Below, piece by piece: positions 1-5,251 of a stretch of DNA of 13,267 nt. Under the pieces are notes generated by a model, which worked only from the letters and a program-made list of their open reading frames with translations, ran no database searches and was not told the DNA's origin. Every line of letters starts with the position of its first letter. Within the stretch, counting starts at the first letter, position 1. Source of the DNA: an uncultured Clostridia bacterium (GTDB taxonomy: Bacteria; Bacillota; Clostridia; Oscillospirales; Oscillospiraceae); assembly GCA_946184215.1 (NCBI GenBank), contig CAMHER010000039.1, positions 1-13,267 on the forward strand. Reading direction: 5' to 3'. The position numbers and the translations under genes are program-made.

Positions 1-51
1 ATTGCCAGCAGATTTACAGTCTGTCCCCTTTGGCCACTCGGGAATTCCCCC
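1..51 (-). tRNA. tRNA-Tyr (GTA), 5' part only, truncated by window edge
   Basis: Read leftward from 51, the sequence gives a 5' acceptor strand GGGGGAA, TT at positions 8-9, a D arm with a CCC/GGG stem around GAGTGGCCAAA, and an anticodon loop CTGTAAA. The anticodon is therefore GUA, for tyrosine. The variable arm, T arm and 3' acceptor strand lie beyond base 1. Tyr tRNAs are class II, so the missing part should include a long variable arm. The outermost anticodon-stem pair appears to be A27-C43, a mismatch where related Tyr tRNAs usually have G-C. The gene lies 37 bases downstream of tRNA-Thr on the same strand and is probably co-transcribed with it. Confidence 0.85.
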
Positions 52-88
52 ATATGTAATTGCCGTACGGTAAAGCGGATGTTTTCGG

Positions 89-164
89 TGGAGCTGGTGG
101 ACGGATTCGAACCCCCGACCTGCTGATTACAAATCAGCTGCTCTACCGGCTGAGCTACACCAGC
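89..164 (-). tRNA. tRNA-Thr (TGT), CCA encoded
   Basis: This is a complete 76-base cloverleaf on the minus strand. The acceptor GCTGGTG (164-158) pairs with CACCAGC (99-93), followed by discriminator T and an encoded CCA (91-89). The D stem is GCTC/GAGC. The anticodon stem GCTGA/TCAGC encloses the loop TTTGTAA, so the anticodon is UGU, decoding ACA. The T loop is TTCGAAT. The T stem GGGGG/CCGTC has one G-G opposition and one G-U wobble, otherwise normal. It is the first tRNA of a leftward pair with tRNA-Tyr and follows the promoter at 184-212. Confidence 0.96.
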
Positions 165-183
165 GTTTCCGTTCAGCCCGCTT

Positions 184-212
184 ATAATAGCAAATACCGC
201 CCCATTTGTCAA
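184..212 (-). promoter_or_regulatory. sigma-A promoter of the tRNA-Thr/tRNA-Tyr unit
   Basis: On the minus strand TTGACA (212-207), a 17-base spacer and TATTAT (189-184) form a near-consensus promoter. Predicted initiation is about 12 bases before the mature 5' end of tRNA-Thr, as expected for a stable RNA operon. Confidence 0.85.
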
Positions 213-262
213 TAAATTTTTTGCAAAAAATTGAGAACGGCTTTTGCGGCGGAAACTGTGAT

Positions 263-291
263 TTGCAATCACAATCCGGGTATGCTATGAT
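263..291 (+). promoter_or_regulatory. sigma-A promoter of the GH25 gene
   Basis: TTGCAA (263-268), a 17-base spacer and TATGAT (286-291) lie 33 bases upstream of the ATG at 325. The promoter is divergent from the tRNA promoter at 184-212. Confidence 0.7.
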
Positions 292-324
292 AGGCGGGAA
301 CCAAAGAAACAGACAGGTGGTCAA

Positions 325-1224
325 ATGAGAAGAAAGAAAACAAGTCTTGTGGGTGTTGTCGTGATCCTGCTTCTGGCACTGGCGCTTGTCATCGCGCTGG
401 GCAGAAAGGTTTTGCAGCCAAAAGAGGAGATCGACCCGCACGAGGGACAGGTGCTGATCAACGACGGATATAACGATGTTTGGATCACACCGCTGGAAGA
501 CGTTGAGGTCAACGAACTGAAAAAGGAAGACTTCGACAGGACGGACGATAAGATCGTCTACACGGGCGAGGATTACGATACAATGCTTGGCGTGGACGTT
601 TCCGAGCATCAGCGCTATATAGATTGGGAAAAGGTCGCGCAGAGCGGGGTCAAATTTGCCTATATCCGTTCGGGTTACCGCGGCTATACAAAGGGCAGTC
701 TCAACGACGACGCCTGGTATCGGACCAACCTGGACGGCGCACGCGCTGCGGGCCTTGAGGTCGGTGTGTATTTCTTCTCCCAGGCGGTGAACGTGGCGGA
801 GGCGATCGACGAGGCAAAATATGTCCTGGAGCAATTGGAGCATTACGAAGTCACACTTCCGGTCATGTACGACTGGGAGAAGCTGGAGGGCGTGGAAGAT
901 GCCCGAACCAATGATCTTGATCCGAGCATTATCGGCGACTGCGGCGTAGCCTTCTGCGAAACGATCCGCGCCGCGGGCTATGAGGCGGGGATCTATTTCA
1001 ACCGCCAGCTTGGCTATTACAGCCTGGATCTGTCCCGCCTCAAGGACGTGAAATTCTGGCTGGCTGTGCCGGGCGATTACCCCGATTTTTATTATGCGGG
1101 CAACATCTGGCAGTATACCCATGAGGGCGAGGTGCCGGGCATCGATGGGCTGGTGGATCTGAACCTGATGTTCATCAAGCGCCCGGAGCCCACGCCGGAG
1201 CCCGATGCTTCGCCGGCACCGTAA
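325..1224 (+). CDS. Membrane-anchored glycoside hydrolase family 25 (lysozyme-like) protein
   Basis: This 299-residue protein is a likely cell-wall muramidase acting outside the membrane. Residues 1-6 are basic and 7-26 form a hydrophobic segment without an obvious signal-peptidase site, so it is probably an N-terminal anchor. A linker of about 60 acidic residues leads to a GH25 domain from about residue 87 (MLGVDVSEHQ) to 285. Residues matching the family's acidic active site are D91, and D183 and E185 in MYDWEKL. The aromatic pattern AGIYFNRQLGYY and NIWQYTHEGEVPGIDG is also typical. The tail is proline-rich (PTPEPDASPAP). The ATG at 325 is supported by AGGTGG about 6 bases upstream. The gene stands alone with its own promoter and ends just before the tRNA-Gly repeat array. 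Family assignment is firm; substrate and biological role are inferred. Confidence 0.92.
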   Translation: MRRKKTSLVGVVVILLLALALVIALGRKVLQPKEEIDPHEGQVLINDGYNDVWITPLEDVEVNELKKEDFDRTDDKIVYTGEDYDTMLGVDVSEHQRYIDWEKVAQSGVKFAYIRSGYRGYTKGSLNDDAWYRTNLDGARAAGLEVGVYFFSQAVNVAEAIDEAKYVLEQLEHYEVTLPVMYDWEKLEGVEDARTNDLDPSIIGDCGVAFCETIRAAGYEAGIYFNRQLGYYSLDLSRLKDVKFWLAVPGDYPDFYYAGNIWQYTHEGEVPGIDGLVDLNLMFIKRPEPTPEPDASPAP

Positions 1225-1235
1225 GAGAGGATTAT

Positions 1236-1311
1236 TCGACTCCCACAAGTAAAAAAACAGCCCCATCCTGCGGATGAAGCTGCTATTTTTGGAGCGGATG
1301 ATGGGAGTCGA
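1236..1311 (-). repeat. Cassette A: tRNA-Gly 3' fragment plus terminator-like hairpin
   Basis: The cassette is bounded by TCGACTCCC (1236-1244) and its inverse GGGAGTCGA (1303-1311). The 22-base tRNA 3' copy is at 1290-1311. The hairpin arms are 1258-1268 and 1272-1282, with a 3-base loop. On the minus-strand RNA two U-G wobbles complete an 11-bp stem followed by seven U's (1251-1257), so this can terminate leftward transcription. Rightward it carries two C-A mismatches but is still followed by TATTTTT, so it may also weakly serve the GH25 gene. Confidence 0.75.
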
Positions 1312-1378
1312 CCTCCGCCGCGGCGGAGGCCGGCTCGGGTTGCAACATGCCACTGGCATGTTGCCAAGAGCCCTCGCG
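1312..1378. repeat. Linker 1: nested GC-rich inverted repeats
   Basis: The 67-base linker between cassettes A and B holds two dyads. CCTCCGCC/GGCGGAGG (1312-1329) sits directly beside the tRNA fragment. A longer hairpin follows, with core GCAACATGCC-act-GGCATGTTGC and outer arms GGCTC/GAGCC. The first dyad recurs in linker 2; the second is unique. Confidence 0.8.
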
Positions 1379-1458
1379 TTCGACTCCCACAGATCAAAAG
1401 AAGAGGGACCACCCTCACGGGCAATCCCTCTTCTTTTGGAGCGGATGATGGGAGTCGA
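1379..1458 (-). repeat. Cassette B: tRNA-Gly 3' fragment with a different terminator hairpin
   Basis: The cassette is bounded by TCGACTCCC (1380-1388) and GGGAGTCGA (1450-1458), with the tRNA 3' copy at 1437-1458. The internal hairpin is unlike those of A and C. It has a perfect 13-bp stem AAAAGAAGAGGGA (1396-1408) with TCCCTCTTCTTTT (1425-1437) and a 16-base loop. The stem has a poly-A/poly-T edge on both sides, so it resembles a bidirectional intrinsic terminator. The arrangement is as if the terminator had been exchanged inside a fixed frame. Confidence 0.75.
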
Positions 1459-1527
1459 CCTCCGCAGCGGCGGAGGCCGGGTCGCGGCTCTGGAGCGCCC
1501 CCGGCGCTCCATTCACTCCCGCTCCCG
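1459..1527. repeat. Linker 2: nested GC-rich inverted repeats
   Basis: The 69-base linker begins with the same dyad type as linker 1 (CCTCCGC/GCGGAGG with a slightly larger loop). It continues with GGAGCGCC-ccc-GGCGCTCC inside outer CGGG/CCCG arms. Architecture is shared with linker 1 while the central sequence differs. Confidence 0.8.
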
Positions 1528-1543
1528 TTCGACTCCCTCAAGT

Positions 1544-1582
1544 AAAAAAACAGCCCCATCCCTCGGATGAAGCTGTTATTTT
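1544..1582 (-). terminator. Intrinsic terminator of tRNA-Gly (cassette C)
   Basis: Directly after the CCA end of tRNA-Gly, the minus-strand RNA forms an 11-bp stem (arms 1565-1575 and 1551-1561, 3-base loop, two U-G wobbles) followed by seven U's (1544-1550). The cassette closes with GGGAGTCGAA, read leftward from 1537 to 1528, complementary to the tRNA's own T-arm sequence. Confidence 0.88.
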
Positions 1583-1656
1583 TGGAGCGGATGATGGGAG
1601 TCGAACCCACCTTACCGGCTTGGGAAGCCGAAGTTCTACCGATGAACTACATCCGC
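1583..1656 (-). tRNA. tRNA-Gly (CCC), CCA encoded
   Basis: This is a complete 74-base cloverleaf on the minus strand. The acceptor GCGGATG (1656-1650) pairs with CATCCGC (1593-1587), followed by discriminator T and CCA (1585-1583). The D stem is GTTC/GAAC. The anticodon stem TCGGC/GCCGG (one U-G) encloses TTCCCAA, so the anticodon is CCC, decoding GGG. The T stem GTGGG/CCCAT encloses TTCGACT. It has its own promoter and terminator. Its 3' 22 bases are the unit repeated downstream at 1437 and 1290, the same part of a tRNA that tyrosine integrases commonly use as an attachment core. Confidence 0.96.
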
Positions 1657-1666
1657 GTGTAGGAGA

Positions 1667-1695
1667 AGTATATCACTTCGAAAGTGAAAATTCAA
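1667..1695 (-). promoter_or_regulatory. sigma-A promoter of tRNA-Gly with a dyad in the spacer
   Basis: On the minus strand TTGAAT (1695-1690), a 17-base spacer and TATACT (1672-1667) precede tRNA-Gly by 10 bases. The spacer contains a perfect dyad TCACTT-cga-AAGTGA (1673-1687), a possible regulator site overlapping the promoter. It also lies in the leader of the divergent rdgB. Confidence 0.8.
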
Positions 1696-1722
1696 CAGTA
1701 AAATGACGGGACGGAAGAAAAA

Positions 1723-2295
1723 ATGAAACTGATCATTGCGTCAAACAATGCACATAAGCTGGAAGAGATCAGGGCGATCCTGGGCGGAGAATTTGAAGAG
1801 ATCCTGTCGCTGCGCGAGAGCGGGATCGAACATGAGACGATAGAGGACGGCTCGACCTTTGCCGCAAACGCCGAGAAAAAGGCCAGGGAGATCATGGAAC
1901 TCTCCGGCTGCTGCGCGCTGGCGGACGACAGCGGGCTTTGCGTCGACGTGCTGGGCGGCGCACCGGGGATCTACTCCGCCCGCTATGCCGGCGAGCATGG
2001 CAACGACGCGGCCAATCGCCGGAAGCTGCTGTGCGAGCTGAACGGCAAGGACAATCGCAGCGCCCACTTCACCTGCTCCATGGCCCTTGTTCGGCCGGAC
2101 GGAAGCGTGGTCACGGCCGAGGGCTATGTCTACGGCGAGATCGCCCGGGAAGAAGCGGGGGAGCATGGCTTCGGCTATGATTCGCTGTTTTATCTGCCGG
2201 ACCGGGGCTGCACCATGGCGCAGCTGGAGCCGGAGGAGAAAAACGCCATCAGCCACCGGAGCAACGCCCTGCATGCGCTGCTGAAAAAACTGTAA
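1723..2295 (+). CDS. rdgB: RdgB/HAM1-family XTP/dITP diphosphatase
   Basis: The 190-residue product is normal length for the family. It hydrolyses non-canonical purine nucleoside triphosphates (XTP, dITP, ITP) to the monophosphate and pyrophosphate, keeping them out of DNA and RNA. Landmarks are the N-terminal substrate loop SNNAHK (7-12), the acidic metal-binding block ALADDSGL (65-72), GAPGIYSARYAG (79-90), GFGYDSLF (149-156) and ISHR near the C terminus (176-179). The ATG at 1723 is preceded by GGACGGAAG, a modest ribosome site; the N terminus MKLIIASNN is canonical. It is divergent from tRNA-Gly and converges on cdsA. In many Firmicutes it sits with rph or a phosphoesterase gene; here it is alone. 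Confidence 0.95.
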   Translation: MKLIIASNNAHKLEEIRAILGGEFEEILSLRESGIEHETIEDGSTFAANAEKKAREIMELSGCCALADDSGLCVDVLGGAPGIYSARYAGEHGNDAANRRKLLCELNGKDNRSAHFTCSMALVRPDGSVVTAEGYVYGEIAREEAGEHGFGYDSLFYLPDRGCTMAQLEPEEKNAISHRSNALHALLKKL

Positions 2296-2300
2296 AGAAG

Positions 2301-2385
2301 AGGCTGTCTCAAATCGTTTATCGTTTTGCCTTCCTGAAGCGCGAAGCGAAAAAGGAGAGGCCTTCAGAAGCTTTCGGAAAACGAT
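2301..2385. repeat. Imperfect inverted repeat after rdgB, possible mobile-element relic
   Basis: ATCGTTTT (2320-2327) is matched by AAAACGAT (2378-2385), with an inner pair CTGAAG/CTTCAG (2334-2339, 2362-2367). The left side begins AGGCTGTCTCAAA (2301-2313), which resembles terminal sequences of insertion elements from memory only. No ORF lies inside. It could be a small non-autonomous repeat or simply part of the rdgB 3' untranslated region. Confidence 0.4.
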
Positions 2386-2403
2386 CCTTCGCCGCGCTCA
2401 GAA

Positions 2404-2436
2404 AAAAGCACACAGGCTGCACGCCTGTGTGCTTTT
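2404..2436. terminator. Bidirectional terminator between rdgB and cdsA
   Basis: A perfect 14-bp stem AAAAGCACACAGGC (2404-2417) with GCCTGTGTGCTTTT (2423-2436) and a 5-base loop has A and T tracts on its outer edges. It can stop both convergent transcripts. Confidence 0.9.
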
Positions 2437-2453
2437 GCTTGTCATATGCCGTT

Positions 2454-3272
2454 TTATGCAATTAACTGAGCGATGTAGAGGCAGAGATAAGCCGTCGGGA
2501 TCGAGAAGAGAAGACTGTCGGAGCGGTCGAACATGCCGCCGTGGCCGGGGATGAGATTGGAAAAATCCTTTACGCCGATCATACGTTTGATCAGCGACTC
2601 GGCAAGATCTCCGATCTGTCCCATTGAGGAGGCGACTGCGCAGGTGACGAGGCAGACGGGAAGGGGAAGGGAAAGCACAGTGGAACGCATGATGAAGTAC
2701 AGCACGATCCCGCTCGGGATGGAGGAGAGAAGACCGCAGAGACAGCCTTCGACCGTCTTGTGAGGCGAGACGAGAGGCGCGACCTTGTGTCTGCCGAAAC
2801 GGCTTCCGCCGATCAGAGCGGCGCTGTCGCACACAACGGTGGAGATGGTAGCCAGCAAAAGCGTCTGGGCCCAGACATCCGTGACGGAAATAACCATGAT
2901 CAGGTTGAACAGAAAGCAGGGGTAGGCAACGCCGGCCAGCGTGTAGAGCGCGCCGCTTCCGGAGACCTTCTTATGCAGGATCCCGGAGAAGAGCGCAAGA
3001 TAGACCGCTGCGCAGAAGCAGGAGATCAGCGCGACCGGACCGGCATGGAAAAAGGCGAGGATCGCCTGGGCGCAGACATAGACGTACATGACCCAGGCAC
3101 AGCAGTAGACCTCGATCTTCTCAAGCGCACGGCTGTATTCATAGGCGCAGAGAAGTCCCGCCACGGCGAAATAGATGATCCTGGTAACAGGGGAAATCAG
3201 CAGGCAGCTCAGCGTGATCGCAATCAGAACAAGAGCGGAGATAATACGTGTTTTCAATTCCCAATCCCTCAT
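2454..3272 (-). CDS. cdsA: Phosphatidate cytidylyltransferase (CDP-diglyceride synthase)
   Basis: The enzyme makes CDP-diacylglycerol from phosphatidic acid and CTP in the membrane, the branch point for phospholipid synthesis. The product has 272 residues and is rich in hydrophobic helices. The C-terminal signature SLIKRMIGVKDF-SNLIPGHGGMFDRSD (about 226-252) matches the CdsA family pattern, with the conserved K-D, H-G-G and D-R-x-D residues. The mid-protein block FGRHKVAPLVSPHKTVEG also matches. The ATG at 3272 has no good ribosome site. A TTG at 3257 has AGGGA 7 bases upstream and would give MKTRIISALVL, typical for the family, so it may be the true start. The gene is not accompanied by uppS, its common neighbour. 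It has its own promoter. Confidence 0.93.
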   Translation of the reverse strand: MRDWELKTRIISALVLIAITLSCLLISPVTRIIYFAVAGLLCAYEYSRALEKIEVYCCAWVMYVYVCAQAILAFFHAGPVALISCFCAAVYLALFSGILHKKVSGSGALYTLAGVAYPCFLFNLIMVISVTDVWAQTLLLATISTVVCDSAALIGGSRFGRHKVAPLVSPHKTVEGCLCGLLSSIPSGIVLYFIMRSTVLSLPLPVCLVTCAVASSMGQIGDLAESLIKRMIGVKDFSNLIPGHGGMFDRSDSLLFSIPTAYLCLYIAQLIA

Positions 3273-3328
3273 TTACGCTTTGTATCAGGGTAAGCCGTTT
3301 TCAAACAAAGCATAATTTATCTTATTAC

Positions 3329-3358
3329 ATTGTAGCACAGCTCGGCGCTGATGTTCAA
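3329..3358 (-). promoter_or_regulatory. sigma-A promoter of cdsA
   Basis: On the minus strand TTGAAC (3358-3353), an 18-base spacer and TACAAT (3334-3329) lie about 57 bases upstream of the annotated ATG and 72 bases upstream of the alternative TTG. Confidence 0.75.
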
Positions 3359-3436
3359 CTGACAGTTTCGGCCCTTTGTCTACCTTTGGAAAACGGAAAA
3401 CAAGGCTATAAAACTGCATTTTTTTAAACTTTTATA

Positions 3437-3465
3437 TTGTACCGTGTGAAAAGCTGTGCTAATAT
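3437..3465 (+). promoter_or_regulatory. sigma-A promoter of the DUF853 gene
   Basis: TTGTAC (3437-3442), a 17-base spacer and TAATAT (3460-3465) precede a short leader and a GGGGGTG ribosome site at 3491-3497, ahead of the ATG at 3502. Confidence 0.8.
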
Positions 3466-3501
3466 ACCAGTATAGACAAAAATACAATATGGGGGTGCGT
3501 T

Positions 3502-5166
3502 ATGCTTACTGATAACAAGATATGGATGGCTCAGTCCGAGGACAAAAACCTGTATCTTCTTCCCAAAATGGCGAATCGTCACGGTATCATCGCAGGTGCC
3601 ACCGGAACCGGCAAGACGGTCACGATGAAGGTGATGGCGGAGTCCTTCTCCGATTTGGGCGTTCCGGTATTCCTTTGCGATGTCAAGGGCGACCTCTCCG
3701 GTATGTGTGTGCCCGGTACAGCGACCGAAAGCCTTCAGGAGCGTATTCGCGGCTTCGGCATGGAGGACTTTGCCTTCAAATCGTATCCCACGCGCTTCTG
3801 GGACATCTTCGGCGAGCAGGGCCACCCCGTCAGAGTGACGGTTTCCGAAATGGGCCCGACGCTGCTCGGCCGCCTGTTCGGCCTGACCGAGATCCAGACC
3901 GGCGTGCTGAATATCGTCTTCCGCGTGGCAGATGATAACGGCCTTTTGCTGCTTGATCTGAAGGACCTGCGTGCGATGCTGCAGTATGTGGGCGACAACC
4001 GTGCCGAGTTTACCACCGAATACGGCAATGTCTCTGCCGCCAGCATCGGCGCCATCCAGCGCGCGCTGCTTGCCTTTGAGGACGAGGGCGGCGCGACCTT
4101 CTTCGGCGAACCGGGACTTGATATCAACGACTGGATGCGGACTGACGCCTCCGGCCGCGGCTACATCAACATTCTCACCAGCAAGCGGCTGATCGCAAGC
4201 CCGCTGGTCTACTCCACCTTCCTGCTGTGGATGATGACCGAATTGTACGAAAAGCTGCCCGAGATCGGCGATCCCGAGAAGCCGCGCATGATCTTCTTCT
4301 TTGACGAGGCGCACCTTCTGTTCAACGGCGCTCCCAAGGCGCTCGTACAGAAGATCGTCCAGGTCGTCAAGCTGATCCGTTCCAAGGGCGTCGGCATCTA
4401 TTTCATTTCCCAGAGCCCGTCCGACATCCCTAATGAGGTCCTCGCGCAGCTGTCCAACCGCGTTCAGCATGCCCTGCGCGCCTATACGCCGGCTGAGCAG
4501 AAGGCGATCCGCGCCGCGGCAAAAGCCTTCCGCGTGAACGAAAAATTCGACACCGAAACGGCCCTTTCCGAATTGGCCGTCGGCGAAGCGCTTGTCAGCT
4601 TCCTTGACGAGGAGGGCATTCCCACGATCGTCGAGCGTGCCCGCATCCTCCCGCCGCAGAGCAAGATGGGCGAGGGAGACAGCGGCATGATCGCTTCGAT
4701 CATCGCAGCAAGCGAGTTTGAGCAGAAGTACCGCGAGAGCTATGACCGCGACTCTGCTTATGAGATCATCACCAAGGCCACGATCGAGCTTGAAGCGCAG
4801 CGCGCGAAGGAAGCGGAGGAAGAAGCGGCGAGAAAGGCTGCCGAGAAGGAAGCCGCCGCTGCCGAGAAGGCTGCCGCGAAGGAAGCTGCCGCCGCCGAGA
4901 AGGCTGCTGCGAAGGAGGCCGCCGCCGCGGAGAAAGCCGCTGCCAAGGAAGCGGAGAAGAAAAAGAAGGTCGCCCAGCAGGCGATCAACAACGCGGCCTC
5001 GTCTGTTGTGAGCTCGGTGAGCACCAACCTCGTCAATTCCGTCACCGGCGGCAAGACGACGAGCGCCGGCACGATCGCCAAGCGTGCGGCGAGAAACGCC
5101 CTGTCCTCTGTTATGCGCAGCGGAGCCAGCGCGATCATTCGCGGCTTGTTTGGCATTAAGAAATAA
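3502..5166 (+). CDS. DUF853 / HerA-like ATPase (YjgR family)
   Basis: This 554-residue protein belongs to the DUF853 family of HerA/FtsK-like P-loop ATPases, widespread in bacteria and without a settled role. The Walker A motif is GATGTGKT (about 32-39). The family block DVKGDLSGM follows. The Walker B-like MIFFFDEAHLLF is near 264-275. A further conserved block is IYFISQSPSDIPNEVLAQL. The C-terminal part differs from E. coli YjgR as I know it. Residues from about 428 form a charged helix with three exact 11-residue units KEAAAAEKAAA (449-481). A Lys-rich stretch follows, then a Ser/Ala segment ending IIRGLFGIKK, resembling the usual family C terminus. The start at 3502 has a G-rich ribosome site. 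The gene is monocistronic, ended by the hairpin at 5198-5236. Confidence 0.93.
   Translation: MLTDNKIWMAQSEDKNLYLLPKMANRHGIIAGATGTGKTVTMKVMAESFSDLGVPVFLCDVKGDLSGMCVPGTATESLQERIRGFGMEDFAFKSYPTRFWDIFGEQGHPVRVTVSEMGPTLLGRLFGLTEIQTGVLNIVFRVADDNGLLLLDLKDLRAMLQYVGDNRAEFTTEYGNVSAASIGAIQRALLAFEDEGGATFFGEPGLDINDWMRTDASGRGYINILTSKRLIASPLVYSTFLLWMMTELYEKLPEIGDPEKPRMIFFFDEAHLLFNGAPKALVQKIVQVVKLIRSKGVGIYFISQSPSDIPNEVLAQLSNRVQHALRAYTPAEQKAIRAAAKAFRVNEKFDTETALSELAVGEALVSFLDEEGIPTIVERARILPPQSKMGEGDSGMIASIIAASEFEQKYRESYDRDSAYEIITKATIELEAQRAKEAEEEAARKAAEKEAAAAEKAAAKEAAAAEKAAAKEAAAAEKAAAKEAEKKKKVAQQAINNAASSVVSSVSTNLVNSVTGGKTTSAGTIAKRAARNALSSVMRSGASAIIRGLFGIKK
4846..4944 (+). repeat. Three tandem 33-bp repeats encoding 11-residue helix units
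   Basis: Three successive 33-base units inside the DUF853 gene encode KEAAAAEKAAA. Codons differ among copies (GCC/GCT/GCG, GAA/GAG), so the peptide is better conserved than the DNA. That suggests selection on the helical pattern rather than very recent slippage. Confidence 0.85.
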
Positions 5167-5197
5167 GCGCTTACAGCAAGCGCTCCGGCAAGGCAAC

Positions 5198-5236
5198 AAA
5201 ATCACCCCTGTGCCCGTACGGCACAGGGGTGATTTT
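5198..5236. terminator. Bidirectional terminator between the DUF853 and 418-aa genes
   Basis: A perfect 17-bp stem (arms 5198-5214 and 5220-5236, loop CGTAC) with AAAA/TTTT edges serves both convergent genes. It is among the strongest terminators in the window. Confidence 0.93.
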
Positions 5237-5251
5237 TGATATAGAGACGTT

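Larger units (their letters stand above)
1235..1605 (-). repeat. Tandem array of tRNA-Gly 3'-end copies with hairpin cassettes
   Basis: This 370-base stretch holds no credible gene. A 22-base sequence identical to the last 22 bases of tRNA-Gly (T-arm part, acceptor strand and CCA) occurs three times in direct orientation: 1290-1311, 1437-1458 and 1583-1604. Only the last belongs to the intact tRNA. The spacing is 147 and 146 bases. Each copy is followed (minus strand) by a hairpin with a flanking T- or A-rich tract and then by GGGAGTCGA, the inverse of the tRNA's own TCGACTCCC. This gives three cassettes of about 76-80 bases bounded by inverted repeats, separated by two GC-rich linkers of 67 and 69 bases. 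Terminator hairpins A and C are alike; B is unrelated. Confidence 0.9.

Noticed and set aside
127..1512. 461-codon minus-strand open frame across the GH25 gene and repeat array
   Set aside because: It is antisense to a clear GH25 gene and runs through tRNA fragments and terminators. Its repeated peptide (STPIIRSK) is only the translated tRNA 3' end.
1274..1570. 98-codon plus-strand frame in the array
   Set aside because: It is composed entirely of tRNA 3' copies and hairpins, with no ribosome site.
1235..1605. Possible CRISPR array
   Set aside because: The repeats are tRNA 3' ends with internal hairpins at about 147-bp period; only three copies exist and no cas gene is near.
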